In this document: piece after piece, positions 31,228-43,103 of the stretch
How positions within the stretch are numbered: the first letter of the stretch is position 1
Layout: every line of letters starts with the position of its first letter
DNA from: Rhynchopus euleeides
Taxonomy: Eukaryota; Euglenozoa; Diplonemea; Diplonemida; Diplonemidae
Direction of reading: 5' to 3'
Assembly (NCBI GenBank): GCA_963210315.1
Contig: OY723247.1
Location: 558,001-622,000, forward strand
Length of the DNA: 64,000 nt
Program-made: the position numbers and the translations under genes
The notes under the pieces: generated by a model
Seen by the model: only the letters and a program-made list of their open reading frames with translations
Database searches by the model: none
Told to the model about the DNA's origin: nothing

Positions 31228-31949
31228 GGGAATACCGTGGAGTGGGGCTCCGATGGTGGAGAAAGGGGGGGGGGGGGGGTGGGGTGTCACAAAGAAGAGG
31301 ACAAAAGTAAAGCAAATCAGCAAACTAGCAAAAATGCAGGCAACGCCGGCAAATCAAAAAAAAAGGGAAAGGGAGGAGGGAAAGGTAACGTGAGGTAAGG
31401 TAAGGTACACAGGGAGAGTCGGGATCCGGCCCTTCCCTCCGCCACGCACCCTCCCCCCCCCCCCCCCGCCCCTGCCCCCCAGGTGCCCAAGACCCGCTCT
31501 TTATGCGAGCATCAGGGTGGGTAGGGGGATGGAGGGGAGCAGGAGGGGAGGCTGCTGCCGTTCAGTCTTTGGTTTGGCGCGGCTAATAGCTTTGCTCGCT
31601 TCTTGTTGCGGGGGGGGGGGGGGACCGTTTTGTTGCTTGCTGGGCTGACAAAAAAAACAAAAAAAACACGATCTAGATGGGTTTATATGCGTGAAGGGGA
31701 TGCGGTGGGTGAAAGGGCGTGTCGCTCTAACGTCGACAAAGCACGGAGACAAGCAGAGGGTGGGTGGCCAGTCGACTCGGTGACGCAGGAGGATGGAGGG
31801 AGAGAGACTGGGGCAGGACGGCGTGTGTGATGGAGTTCAGGCAGGTACGAGGGGACCCTGCCTGCACACCAGCGTCATGCAGACGAGGTGCATGTCGCAC
31901 CCCTGTGGGAGGAGGAGGTGTGGAGGGACATGTGTGTGGCGGTGAGGCG

Positions 31950-32539
31950 TGGCATGTGATATGTGATATGTGGCATGGCATGGCATGACATAGCATAGCA
32001 TGGTGCAAACTTTGAACACAAGAATAAAATGGCATGGGATGGGGTGTCTGGGAGCGGGAGGGGGGGGGGGGAGGGGAGGGGTGGCCACCACTTCGGTCTC
32101 GTCTATTGACATCAGGTTACGAAAAACCTGTGTGGGCACACAGCCCACACAGCAGAGACATTACTGCCAGCCACGAGATGCCGGGCCGGAGACGGCTTTG
32201 CAGCAGACAGCAGGGGCATCGCTGGCGGAAACTATCGGGGTTAGAGAGGGCACATACAGGTGTGCCCGTGGCCATGTGCGTTGACACTGCATGCCGCTGG
32301 AGGCGCGTCGCCGACTTCCCCGTCTCGGGTTAAACCACTCAACTCAACTCAAAAATCAAACAAAAGCAACCTGAGGGCCGTGTGCACCCTGTCCCGCCGG
32401 GGGAGCAGGGGCACAGGCGGCAGCCCGGAAGAAAGAAGGGGCTGGCAAAGACAAGGTGGAAACGAAAGGGTGGGAAAAAGGACAAGATGGGAAGGAGAGG
32501 GTGTGGTTGTGGGTGGGGGTGTGCGGTGTGCGGTAAGCA
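31950..32539. repeat. ~0.6 kb segmental duplication, copy 1
   Basis: Near-identical to 47816-48430: GTGGCATGTGATATGTG, the GAACACAAGAATAAAATGG stretch, ACCACTTCGGTCTCGTC, AACTATCGGGGTTAGAGAG, CCGTCTCGGGTTAAACCAC and GGGAGCAGGGGCACAGG in order. Copy 2 has an extra ~24 bp (CCCTCGTAGCAGGGCCGG region). The match resumes briefly at 32869-32915 after a 330-bp insert unique to this copy. Confidence 0.88.
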
Positions 32540-33291
32540 CATTCAGTAAACTTGTTTAAGCACCTTCGGTGCGACTAGGGAGTCAAGGGAGGACTAGAGA
32601 AGACGACTTCCCTGTGCGTATTTGTTTTTCTACCACTTGCAGCAACAGTTTTCTTGCAAGGTTGGAAGGGGGGCGAACGGAACAAACACCACCCTTCATC
32701 AGGCCAACGAGTGGTGTTTTGCTCCCTGCCTTCGCCCCTCCGTACGTCAGCTTTTGCACTGGACGGTGCCTAATGCAACGGAGAAGCGGTGGCTGAGTTA
32801 CCCCCATCTCCCACGAGACGCGTTTTTGATAATTATTGATGTTTTGTGTCTTATGTCCGACCGAAGACTCCCCGCCCCCCGGACCACACAACACAACATA
32901 CCACAGCATCGTTCTCCAACAGCTCCTCTATCTGCATAGAGACCGTGGAAGCTCATGAATTCCTTGTCGGTTGTGTACGTTTCCATGCCACCAAGAGGTA
33001 GTACACCGACTCATTATCCGTTCTTTTATAGTGGCGGATTCCCCAGGCGATTGACGGATTGTCTCTCACCAGACCTATGTGTCCACTCGATCAACACAGA
33101 AAACCAGCGCGGATTATCAGTCACGTAAACGCAAGGCACACACAGACTGCAGACAGACATCCTGTTGGACGGGTGCAATATGCAAGGAAAGAAAAACGAT
33201 GATGTGAAGGCTAAGGCCTCGTCAGACGATGGCGACCTCTTTTTTGGGTCACTTTCAAATCTTTGTAAAATTTTAAAATATAGCAGATATA
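32540..33291. other. No supported gene; possible short frame at 33180
   Basis: A small plus-strand frame starting at 33180 (MQGKKNDDVKAKASSDDGD) runs into the MITE at 33292 and stops inside it. It could be the remnant N-terminus of a broken gene, but nothing else supports it. Confidence 0.3.
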
Positions 33292-33366
33292 GGGGGTCTT
33301 CGCTGGTCGTTATCCTTCGTCAGTTTTCAGCCAGTTGAGCTGACGATCACTCCATAGCGAAGACCC
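33292..33366. mobile_element. Short MITE (~75 bp), GGGGGTCTTCGCT subfamily, deleted form
   Basis: GGGGGTCTTCGCTGG start and ATAGCGAAGACCC end. Shares AGTTTTCAGC and GCTGACG motifs with the 5785 copy. The right end lacks two C residues, and no target duplication is evident. Confidence 0.65.
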
Positions 33367-36300
33367 TGAGTATTTGTAAAGTAAACAACCTTCTTTTTGT
33401 GTGAGACAGCTTGAGATAAGTCGAAGGCTCTTGATTACGGTTTAATGTGTAATGTTTAACCAAGTTGTCTGATAATCTTCCGATGTTGTTCTTTTTGTTT
33501 TGTTCTTTGTTGCGTCGGTCCTGTGTTGATCAGTTGTTCGAGCCAACGAAAGTAGTATTTAGATGTACTCGTAGGCTCGAGGGGAGGGGAGGGGAACGAA
33601 GCAGGAAAAGGGTTATTCATATAATTTGGTGTAGCAGAAGCCCCCATATTTAGTAGTACGTTCGTAGTTACCCCTTGGGGGTGTCGGTTTTATGTACCCT
33701 CTTGGGGATCTTGGGAAATCTGAATTGTGACTCTTCAGCCACCAGGAGGGACACAGTGTGAGGCAGGCACCTGTGCCTGCCTCACACCGCGATTGACATC
33801 CTCCAGTTTCGGAAGCTTTGCTTTTCCATGACCGCTCCTCTCTATGTAACTTCCGGATTAGTTGGCTGGGGAAATCCTGTTCTTCTCGGTGAGTCCATGT
33901 TGAAGGTACATCCGTCCCCAAGGTATTCATCCCGTACGCGCGTGGCCCCAATCCCCCCCTGCCGTACAGGAGCAGAACCCCCGCACAGACGGCAAGCCGC
34001 CGTGCGCAGGGGGACAAGGCCATGTCGGACACGAGCGGCCCCCCTGTGGGGTCGTGGAGGGCACACTGTGCAGTCGTTGTATCCCAGATGATGACGCCTC
34101 CAGATAGGAGGCCAACGGCACAGAGTCACCATGGCTGCCTGAAGGTGGCTCCACTCCTTCAACACAACCTGGCACAAGGGGGGTACGATCGGGTGAAGTT
34201 GCGGGCCTCTGTGGAAGCGCAGAGATTGACCCATTGGAGGGTACTCCAAGAGCACTTCCCTGTGTCCAATGTTTTTTGAAGTTCGCAGCATGCCCCTCAC
34301 TGAGGGGCATGCTGCGAATATGGCAGACCGAAGGGATGCTGTCAGCAGAAGATGGAAGACTTCACTGGTCTCCTTCGCGAGCCGCTGTCTGAAGGAAACA
34401 AAGTGCATGTGCGACTGAGATCAACCCAGTTAGGAAACGCCCCCCTGTTTCCAGAAGGGACGTAGTCTTGCGCAATGCGGCAGGTGTGGGAACGGACAGG
34501 TGCGGAGTGCACCTCTGGAGTGCTGTGCACCAGGCTGCGTGCCTGTACAAGCTGTCCTCCGTGAATATCGGGTGGTACGGACAACGGGTGCTTCTACAAC
34601 AAGATGCGCTATTCCTCTACCGCACCGAAGCTGCCCTGGGGGCTCATTCCTTCCACGACCTGGTGGTCCCGCCAAGGACAAGAGTGCTGACAGACACGTG
34701 AAGAGAATTGATTCTGACGACACTGCATAAAGTGAGATACCCTCTGCGGGAACGGACTGGCTAAAGGTGTTGATCGAATGGCCGACGACTGGTCGTCACT
34801 CACGGTGGAACTGCAGGAAGAAGCATGTGTATGCTGCGACACTCAAGCAAGGACGTCCTGCTGCCGGGCTGCGTCTCTCGTGGCGACAAACAGGACAACA
34901 GTGATAACCACTGCGAGGGCGACGGCATGTCCCCGACAGCGTCTACTTCCCGCCCCACACACAGCATGCACTGCGGTTCCACATTCCTCCCACTGGGGTC
35001 CCAGGAAGCAAGAGCCATTTCCAAGGGAAAAAGTCGTTCACCGAGGTAAAAGAGTCCGGGTTTTGTTTGTGCGCACGAGCGGCAGTGTGTTGTGGCCCCT
35101 GTGAAGGGCGTTGCTGTGATTAAGTGATTTTGTGTTGCTCTCTCAAAACACACTGCGCGCGGGTACGCTCCCACTGACTCTTTCACTGTGACAAGCAAGC
35201 TTGTTTGGGCAAAAAAGGGCCCACCTGATTTTGCCCTGAGTTTGGCGGTGTTGGGCGGTGAGTGACCCTTTAAATTGGAACATCCCTATGGGTGGATAGC
35301 TTTCTGGGGTGGAATGAGATACCTACCCCTTGAGTCACCCACCAGCACACATTATCAACGAGGATGACGAGCATGGCGTTGCAAGCCTGCCTAAACATCG
35401 CTCCCCTTGAACCTGACTTCACATGTCTTCCAGCATGTCCTGAGTAGGCACTGCCTGCCGTCAGCTCCGGGCATCACCTCACCCCTCACCCCCAGTGCTG
35501 CTCAACCACGGTGTCCATCAGGAGCCACGTCGCTGCGTGGTGCACTCCAGAGGGTCGCCCCTCTGCACCACCTCATGCCGACACACCAAACGCCCTCCCT
35601 TCGAGGCGAGGACACCGGGAGGGGAAGCCCGGGTCGGCGCCCCCCCCCCCCAAGGCCTGAGGTCCTGCCTGATAATTGACGGTCCCGGGTTCAAAACCCG
35701 CTCAGGTGCTGCGTGTCGTCGACACCGTGACTGCGGCAGTCGACATCCCAGACGGGTCGCCCCTCCTCTGTGCAAAGTACACCCGGGGGAGGCTCCCCTC
35801 GGGGGAACGCCTACGGGAGATGTGCTGGAGCCACCGCGCTCGATTCTGGGTTGTCCGCCATGTGCTGTCATGGAGCCTGCGTATTCGGGCGTGAAAACCG
35901 TAGGTGGTGGTTCGATTCCCAGAACTTGGGTAGGATATGCGATGGGATAACCTCCACGGGATGTTGTTTCTTGCGTTGGATATCCTACACCAAGGTGGAA
36001 CCCTGCAGAAGACACGAGAGTAACAGATAGGGATATCCCACGGATATCCCGCTCTGGTACCTCTCTGTTCCCTCGGTATCCCGAGAGAACGTCACCCCCC
36101 CTTGGTCTGGGCTTGTGCACCGGCTGGGCTGCTTACGTACAGATCGATGGAGTGAACGCGCTGGGTTATTGCGCCAGGTACTAGCTTCGGCAAACTGCAG
36201 CAGAGTGGGTGGCTCTCCAGTTGTGCTGGGAAGATGGTGGAGGTTCACCAATATTGTGAGGCGGCTCATTTTTCAGCATTTCTGAGCGAAACCCCCCCCA

Positions 36301-36993
36301 CCCGTCTGCAAAGGCAAACAGGTAGTGTCCACTTTGGAGCTGATTTTGACCCGAGTTTGGCGGAGTTGGGCGGTGGTGTGGCGGCGTTCGGCGGAACCCG
36401 TTTCGGGCCAAATCAGGTGGATGGCAAACCAAATCGCACAAAATCAGGGCAAAAACCCACACCCCACCCCCTTATTTCGTAGTACGTTCGTAGTCAAAAT
36501 CCCTCTTTTCTGCTACACCAATCTATGTTTCCAGATTTTCCCTAATCGCTTGGAGAAAATTCCAGGCTGTCTCGTTGTTCCAGGCGCTCCTCAAGCCGCT
36601 TCGCACGCCCACGCCACACCACGCCGGACGCCTTGCGCTGCGGCGCGCGTGCAGGAGGAGGAGGAGGGCAACGCACGGAGCACACCCCACTGTGAGACCC
36701 TGCAGTCTTGCCGGACATGGGGGTCTGTTTGAACCCGACGGGAGGTAGCTTGAAGCCACACGATCTGTATTCTATTTAGCCCCCCCCCCAGTAAGGCCGC
36801 CCGTACCCCCCTCCCCCCTCAAACCCCCCAAACTTTGTTCACACCTGGCAGAAGGGAAGGGCTGGGGTGCTCACAAACGAGTATGGCACACAAAAAAAGA
36901 TAAAGCGTTGTTTGTGCGCCAAACCCGGGTCGGCAGTGCAACAAGGCAAGGTTAGATTGTGTTTGTCACCCAAAGCGCTGCCAACATTTTTTT
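33367..36993. other. Mostly unassigned; weak coding hints
   Basis: Several 70-190 codon frames exist on both strands. Two minus-strand stretches look mildly protein-like: 34032-33613, starting MSDMALSPCARRLAVCAGVL (signal-like), and a hydrophobic AVALAVVITVVLFVA segment near 34925. They could be exons of a spliced gene but I cannot assemble one. GTTCAA/GTTCGA motifs near 35690 and 35905 are not tRNAs. A GATTTTG-GAGTTTGG-GTTGGGCGG repeat occurs at about 35225 and 36345. Confidence 0.35.
34282..34318. repeat. Perfect 37-bp palindrome
   Basis: TTCGCAGCATGCCCCTCA, one C, then the exact reverse complement. It lies 5 bp after the stop of a short plus-strand frame (34022-34279). Confidence 0.9.
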
Positions 36994-39945
36994 TCACTGT
37001 GAGTCTCCGAGCATATGCTCAGAGCGACCACCGATCACGGCGTCGGACGAACCGAGGGGCTGAAGGGTGCACCAGACGAGGTAATGGTCCGACCCATCGT
37101 CCCGCTTGCTGTAGTCCACGCCGCACTCCTTCACCTTAAAGAACTTGTTGTGCTGCACGTTCATGCGGTCCAAGGCCTTTATTTTTAGATCGGGCACTCC
37201 CTGTTTCGCACTTTTGTTTGTGCGCTGGCCGTTTGAAATGCAGCGATGGTACTGTTCATCTGGAAAACAGTCGTCAGCGGTGCGGCCTTTGTACTTTCTT
37301 TTCGTCTGCGGCCCCCCGATGTAGGGATCTGCCTGGTTGAAATCTCCCAGGGCGATGTGAACGGGGCCAACCGGGGTCTGAGGCTCCGCTTTGATCTCCG
37401 CTTCGAGGGACACGATTTCTTCGAGCGTCGCCGTGCCCGAACCAACCGGCTTCGTGTGAATGGCCCAGAGTCGCACAGCGGTTCCCCAAACATTGAACTG
37501 CATAACAAGGGGAGGCCGCTTAAACAGCCGACTATATCCCTCTTCGTTCAAATCCCTGTGCACTTGGACAGTCAGTGAGGCACACAAGCCAGCTTGCACC
37601 AGCAGCACATACGTCTCGCCCCGGACAAGGGGACGCCCAACGAAGGCAACCCACTCCTGGGGCGGCTTCGTCCTGGAGTTCAGTGCAAGGAGCAGGGGCC
37701 GCAGGTTACACTTTTTGCAAAGTTGAGACACGGTGTAGGGCGTTTTGGCATTCGGCACCCGGCAGGCAGGGCACACCGGGCGATGCACCTCCTGCAAACA
37801 CACGATGTCCATGTTGCTGATTCGGTCTGCGACGTGATTAAGCCGAACTCCTTCTCGCTGCGGACCGAAAGTCTTCAGGTTCCACGATCCCAGACGGAGC
37901 TTGGCGATGTCCTGCTGGCTGCCTACGGCACCGCGAGCTGGGTCAGGTGGCTTCGAGGGAGATTTGGAAATACGGTGCTTGTCGTTGCCTAAGGGCTCGT
38001 GATTTCGATCAGATGACTTCGAGGGAGATTCGGAAATACGGCGCTTGTCGTTGCCCAAAGTACCGCGAGCTGGGTCAGGTGGCTTCGAGGGAGATTTGGA
38101 AATACGGCGCTTGTCGTTGCCCAAAGTACCGCGAGCTGGGTCAGGTGGCTTCGAGGAAGATTTGGAAACACGGGGCTTGTCGTTGCCTAAGGGCTCGTGA
38201 TTTCGATCAGATGACTTCGAGGGAGATTCGGAAATACGGCGCTTGTCGTTGCCCAAAGTACCGCGAGCTGGGTCAGGTGGCTTCGAGGGAGATTTGGAAA
38301 TACAGCGCTTGTCGTTGCCCAAAGTACCGCGAGCTGGGTCAGGTGGCTTCGAGGAAGATTTGGAAATACGGGGCTTGTCGTTGCCTACGGGCTCGTGATT
38401 TCGATCAGATGACTTCGAGGGAGATTCGGAAATACGGCGCTTGTCGTTGCCCAAAGCACCGCGAGCTGGGTCAGGTGGCTTCGAGGGAGATTTGGAAATA
38501 CGGCGCTTGTCGTTGCCCAAAGTACCGCGAGCTGGGTCAGGTGGCTTCGAGGAAGATTTGGAAATACGGGGCTTGTCGTTGCCTACGGGCTCGTGATTTC
38601 GATCAGATGACTTCGAGGGAGATTCGGAAATACGGCGCTTGTCGTTGCCCAAAGCACCGCGAGCTGGGTCAGGTGGCTTCGAGGGAGATTTGGAAATACG
38701 GCGCTTGTCGTTGCCCAAAGTACCGCGAGCTGGGTCAGGTGGCTTCGAGGGAGATTTGGAAATACAGCGCTTGTCGTTGCCCAAAGTACCGCGAGCTGGG
38801 TCAGGTGGCTTCGAGGAAGATTTGGAAATACGGGGCTTGTCGTTGCCTACGGGCTCGTGATTTCGATCAGATGACTTCGAGGGAGATTCGGAAATACGGC
38901 GCTTGTCGTTGCCCAAAGCACCGCGAGCTGGGTCAGGTGGCTTCGAGGGAGATTTGGAAATACGGCGCTTGTCGTTGCCCAAAGTACCGCGAGCTGGGTC
39001 AGGTGGCTTCGAGGAAGATTTGGAAACACGGGGCTTGTCGTTGCCTAAGGGCTCGTGATTTCGATCAGATGACTTCGAGGGAGATTCGGAAATACGGCGC
39101 TTGTCGTTGCCCAAAGTACCGCGAGCTGGGTCAGGTGGCTTCGAGGGAGATTTGGAAATACAGCGCTTGTCGTTGCCCAAAGTACCGCGAGCTGGGTCAG
39201 GTGGCTTCGAGGAAGATTTGGAAATACGGGGCTTGTCGTTGCCTACGGGCTCGTGATTTCGATCAGATGACTTCGAGGGAGATTCGGAAATACGGCGCTT
39301 GTCGTTGCCCAAAGCACCGCGAGCTGGGTCAGGTGGCTTCGAGGGAGATTTGGAAATACGGCGCTTGTCGTTGCCCAAAGTACCGCGAGCTGGGTCAGGT
39401 GGCTTCGAGGAAGATTTGGAAACACGGGGCTTGTCGTTGCCTAAGGGCTCGTGATTTCGATCAGATGACTTCGAGGGAGATTCGGAAATACGGCGCTTGT
39501 CGTTGCCCAAAGTACCGCGAGCTGGGTCAGGTGGCTTCGAGGAAGATTTGGAAATACGGCACTTGTCGTTGCCTAAGGGCTCGTGATTTCGATCAGATGA
39601 CTTCGAGGGAGATTTGGTAATACGGCGCTTGTCGTTGCCCAAAGTACCGCGAGCTGGGCCAGGTGGCTTCGCGGGAGCTTCGGTAATAGCACGCACGCAC
39701 GCCTCGTCCGCCTGACGCCCGATCAGCCGCTTCGCGTCGAACACGGTGTTGCCTGCGTTCAGCGCCGCCTGGTTCTTTGCCGCGTCCCCGATGAGCCGCT
39801 CGCTGTCGGTGAAGGCCACGTACGACGGCGTGGTCCGGTTCCCCTGGTCGTTCGCGATGATCTCCACCCGCTCGTTCTGCCACACCCCGACGCACGAGGA
39901 CGTCGTCCCCAGGTCGATCCCGACGGCACCTTCGAATGCTGCCAT
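36994..39945 (-). CDS. Chimeric protein: HSP70 N-terminus, 22-residue repeats, DNase I-like EEP domain (983 aa)
   Basis: Residues 1-~86 are identical to the HSP70 at 48573-50480 except one residue ([12 protein letters not shown] instead of TTYS) and end at ACVRA. Residues ~87-655 are tandem 22-residue units alternating [19 protein letters not shown] and [15 protein letters not shown] types, Ser/Lys/Pro-rich and surely disordered. Residues ~660-983 form an endonuclease/exonuclease/phosphatase domain: [21 protein letters not shown] (catalytic Glu), [17 protein letters not shown] and [10 protein letters not shown] (catalytic Asp-His). Such domains hydrolyse phosphodiester or phosphate bonds using a divalent metal. 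The HSP70 part supplies the start codon and presumably the promoter, so expression may follow HSP70. It lacks all of the ATPase domain beyond the first lobe segment. Whether the fusion is expressed is inference; the whole frame is open. Confidence 0.8.
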   Translation of the reverse strand: MAAFEGAVGIDLGTTSSCVGVWQNERVEIIANDQGNRTTPSYVAFTDSERLIGDAAKNQAALNAGNTVFDAKRLIGRQADEACVRAITEAPAKPPGPARGTLGNDKRRITKSPSKSSDRNHEPLGNDKCRISKSSSKPPDPARGTLGNDKRRISESPSKSSDRNHEPLGNDKPRVSKSSSKPPDPARGTLGNDKRRISKSPSKPPDPARGALGNDKRRISESPSKSSDRNHEPVGNDKPRISKSSSKPPDPARGTLGNDKRCISKSPSKPPDPARGTLGNDKRRISESPSKSSDRNHEPLGNDKPRVSKSSSKPPDPARGTLGNDKRRISKSPSKPPDPARGALGNDKRRISESPSKSSDRNHEPVGNDKPRISKSSSKPPDPARGTLGNDKRCISKSPSKPPDPARGTLGNDKRRISKSPSKPPDPARGALGNDKRRISESPSKSSDRNHEPVGNDKPRISKSSSKPPDPARGTLGNDKRRISKSPSKPPDPARGALGNDKRRISESPSKSSDRNHEPVGNDKPRISKSSSKPPDPARGTLGNDKRCISKSPSKPPDPARGTLGNDKRRISESPSKSSDRNHEPLGNDKPRVSKSSSKPPDPARGTLGNDKRRISKSPSKPPDPARGTLGNDKRRISESPSKSSDRNHEPLGNDKHRISKSPSKPPDPARGAVGSQQDIAKLRLGSWNLKTFGPQREGVRLNHVADRISNMDIVCLQEVHRPVCPACRVPNAKTPYTVSQLCKKCNLRPLLLALNSRTKPPQEWVAFVGRPLVRGETYVLLVQAGLCASLTVQVHRDLNEEGYSRLFKRPPLVMQFNVWGTAVRLWAIHTKPVGSGTATLEEIVSLEAEIKAEPQTPVGPVHIALGDFNQADPYIGGPQTKRKYKGRTADDCFPDEQYHRCISNGQRTNKSAKQGVPDLKIKALDRMNVQHNKFFKVKECGVDYSKRDDGSDHYLVWCTLQPLGSSDAVIGGRSEHMLGDSQ
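37945..39660. repeat. 66-bp tandem repeat array (about 26 units)
   Basis: Two 66-bp unit types alternate, mostly in the order A-A-B: A contains AAAGTACCGCGAGCTGGGTC and B contains AAGGGCTCGTGATTTCGATC. Because units are multiples of three without stops in several frames, a 557-codon plus-strand frame is also open; I treat it as a shadow. Confidence 0.92.
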
Positions 39946-40631
39946 TGCTGCTGTTGGGTGCTGCTCGCGAATAAAACTAAAAAACTAAAACGAGAGCGAG
40001 TGTGCGCTGTGTGTGTATGTCTTGTGTGTTGTGTGCCCCACCTGTCAAAGTGGGTGTGTGTGGTGTATTTGTGGTGTGCGCACACAGCAGGCCTTGTACA
40101 GAACAGCAAAAACGTAACAAGGGGGTGAGTGCTCAGCCCCTCCAGACCTTTCACAGGGCGATGTGTTCCTGCCCCGAGTACACGTTCGTCCCCTCCGGGG
40201 TGGCACCCAGCCTCCGCGGCCCACTTCCACACAGCCCCCAGAGGGGCAGCCTCTGGGGCAGACCTTCGGATGGCCTGCTGCCCCCCTGCTCCACCCACAT
40301 CCAACAGCAACACACAAGGGACATTACACGAATATGAGCACACGAGTCGATTCGATCAAAGCACAACACAACACGCACCCACCCAGCCACCCATCCAGCA
40401 CCATCGGATACGGAGCGCCTGTGCTGCCTTTTCGGGAAAGTACATTCTTTTGTCAGACGGTCGCATTCTGTTTCTTCATTCTGGATTCTTTCTCCGTGAA
40501 TGGAGTCACCCACTCACCCACCCAACCGCACCCCGCCCTCTCTGCCCGGTGCCCCTCGGTCCCACCTCCCCCAACAGGGCAGAACCCTATCGGTTGGAGA
40601 CTCCACTTCCCGAGGGTGCGGGTGAGGACTG
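39689..40631 (-). promoter_or_regulatory. Duplicated HSP70 5' segment (promoter, 5' UTR and first ~86 codons), copy 1
   Basis: Almost identical to 50224-51167. It includes the 5' UTR next to ATG with GCGAATAAAACTAAAAAAC, and ~680 bp upstream. I cannot point to a confident heat-shock element; ATTCTGGATTCTTTC at ~40475 is only an imperfect one. Confidence 0.75.
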
Positions 40632-42242
40632 ACCCTTTGGAGGTCACCTTAAGACACGGGGGGACATCCGGGGGCAAACCGGTAAAATCGGGGAAAATGA
40701 CCAAAAAAAAGAGTGTGGGGAGTTGGGTCCAGTTTAGCAAAGTGAGCTCATTTTTCAAATTCCAGAATTTTTGGGGATGCTTCCTGTCCCCGGCCTCGCG
40801 GGTGAAGTGTGAGGGAATCCACCCCGTGGTCACCCACTGCCCCCTGCGACACGGGGACGGGGTTAGGGGACCGGCACAGCCCAGTACGGCGATGTTCGAC
40901 TTGGTGCTGCTGATAGGGACTCGAAACGAGAGCAGTGCACGGTCAGCAACGCACGGACACAGGTCGTTGGTGCCAGGCACGGTCTACTTTTGAAGCCGTA
41001 CCCCAGAGACTCGGTCGCTCGACAGCAAGCGAAGGCACCGCCCGGGCGCGCGGGGGGAGGACATGGCAGACGGCCTCAGGAGTGCCGGTCCGGGCGTCCC
41101 ACTGTACCTCCCTGCGCCAGCCACGCCATCCTCAGGTCTGCACCAGATCAACCTGGAAGTCGCGCAGCTCCAGCACGTGCCACCCACCGCCAGCTAGGTT
41201 GGCGGGGGGGGAGGTGGGCGGAGCCCCCCACAAGGGGGGTCCGGGGGGCGAAGCCCCCCGGAAAATTTTTTGAGCTATTTTGGCCAAGTCCCTGCCCGTA
41301 TGGGCAGAAAAATGGAAATTCGATGACGCGTTTTAGGCCTCAAAACGGGCTCAAAACTCAGAAATTCCTTTGAAATCGGGCTCAAATCCACCTGATTTTG
41401 CCCGAAACCAATCTCCGAAAATCTCCAGTTTACCACCACCAAACTCCACCCAACTCGGGCCAAAATCAGCTACAAAATGGAGGTCACTACCATACTCCCA
41501 GCCCCAGGAAGGGTAAGATGAGCCTGTGGGGTTGGTCAGGGACTGGTTTTCGTCTTGGGAAGGGTCCCGTTGGGAAGAATATCCGATTTGCTTGACCGCA
41601 CGACGCCGTTGGGTGAAGGAGAAGTTGTACGGTACACTTCCTGTTCCTGGACAGACCGGGGTTCGATCCGTACTACAGGCCAACTGCCCCCCTAAAACAG
41701 GGAGGAAGAAACAGGCAGGAAGGCTCCTGATATCTCCAAGCATTGCGCCGAAGGCCACACCTGCCCACCAGGTTCTTCCCCGTCAGTCGAACAGTCTTGT
41801 TCATGTTCTAGGCAGGGTGCTCTGCCTCGGTCACCCCGAAGCCTGCTTCAACTAGGCTAGCCCAACATCTTCCCCCAGTGTTCTCACAGGGGTGTCCTCA
41901 GTATCTGGGTCCCTACGGCAAGGCAGCGTATCAGGCTTTGCGAACCCGAAACAGGCTGTCCTGGTGGTTGCATACCGCCGCAAGCATGACCCTGTTGCTG
42001 CGTAGTCATGGTTTCCGTGAAGTGGGGTGGCGGCAGGGTGTAAGTCACGAGGGGAAGGGCATGTGGAACGTCCACTGCCCAGTCCCCAGCGCCCTCCGCC
42101 CCATAGGACATTCGATTTTTTGCAGGGAACCACCACACAACACCGCACAACACCACCGAACGCCACCAAACTCGGGTCAAAATCAGGTGGCAAATATGCA
42201 AAATAGGCCCACCCCGGAAATTTTTTTGAAAAGGGTCCCCCT
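40632..42242. other. Between duplicated HSP70 5' end and LINE fragment, no gene seen
   Basis: Anonymous sequence with GGGGGGCGAAGCCCCCC hairpin (about 41249-41266) and two inverted copies of the GATTTTG-GAGTTTGG-GTTGGGCGG repeat (41395-41470 and 42130-42190). Confidence 0.4.
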
Positions 42243-43103
42243 ATGGACGGTCACCAGAAAACCGCCAAAAAAGTTTTGACAAGACACAAAAAAACCGGTC
42301 TCACCCTTGTCACCGGCCTCACCCTTGTCACCAAGGCCTACGACACAGTGAGCAGGGCGGCGATCCTCCAACGCCTGACGGACATGCACACGCCTGCCCG
42401 TTTCCTCAGGTGGTTTACGAGCTACCTGGATAACAGAAGGGCAACGACAACTGTATGCGGGACACACGGCGCCACTTACCACATGCTGGAGGGGGTCCCA
42501 CAGGGCACGGTGCTATCCCCGCTCCTCTTCAACTGCGCCATGGCGGAGGTGGCGGAGGCACTCAGTAAGTGCTGCGATGGGCACACGGCCATCTACGCTG
42601 ACGACCTGGCCATCCTCGTCACCGGAGCCACAACAGACGATGCGATGGCCGAGGCAAGCAAGGCAATCGCCACGTTAGAGGAAAAGTTGCCACAGCTCGG
42701 CTTCCACATCTCGCGAGACAAGACGTCCTACATACCCTTCACATCACCCAGAGACAAGACGGGGGTGCGCGACACCGCATTCGATCTGACATATTCGGAT
42801 GGCACCGCAGTGAAACGTGACGAGGTAACGAGATACCTGGGCATCCACATCGACGACCTCTGCGCTATGACGGCACACTTCGAGAAGGTCAAGAACGTCT
42901 TCCTCCGCCGCCTAGGGCTGATCCACATGCTGGCGGGGACGGACTGGGGGTGCGACGCCCACACCATGCGCCAGGTGTACCTGACTGACGAATGCTGCCA
43001 TTGCTGCTGTTGGGTGCTGCTCGCGAATAAAACTAAAAAACTAAAACGAGAGCGAGTGTGCGCTTTGCGCTGTGTGCGTATGTCTTGTGTGTTGTGTGTA
43101 TAA
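42243..43103 (+). pseudogene. LINE (non-LTR) reverse transcriptase fragment joined to antisense HSP70 5' end
   Basis: The frame from about 42325 to 42988 is a non-LTR retrotransposon reverse transcriptase: KAYDTVSRAAILQRL, FLRWFTSYLDNRRATTTV, EGVPQGTVLSPLLFN, the catalytic YADDLAILVTG, GFHISRDKTSYI and the thumb RYLGIHID. It starts inside the palm, without fingers or endonuclease, and stops abruptly at 42989 where antisense HSP70 sequence begins; the last ~38 codons are that antisense sequence. The upstream side has a 21-bp tandem repeat (CTCACCCTTGTCACC). So it is truncated at both ends and non-functional. A LINE 3' end of possibly the same family is at 52841-53302. Confidence 0.88.

Noticed and set aside
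35640-35930. tRNA-like T-arms (GGGTTCAAAACCC near 35686, GGTTCGATTCCC near 35905; also GGGTTCGATCC near 41650)
   Set aside because: No matching acceptor, D or anticodon stem could be found around any of them.
37947-39620. 557-codon plus-strand frame opposite the 66-bp repeats
   Set aside because: Stop-free because the repeat unit is a multiple of three; Cys/Arg-rich composition with no domain.
40470-40500. Heat-shock element upstream of HSP70
   Set aside because: The TTCnnGAAnnTTC pattern is only partly met, and it lies ~530 bp from the start codon.
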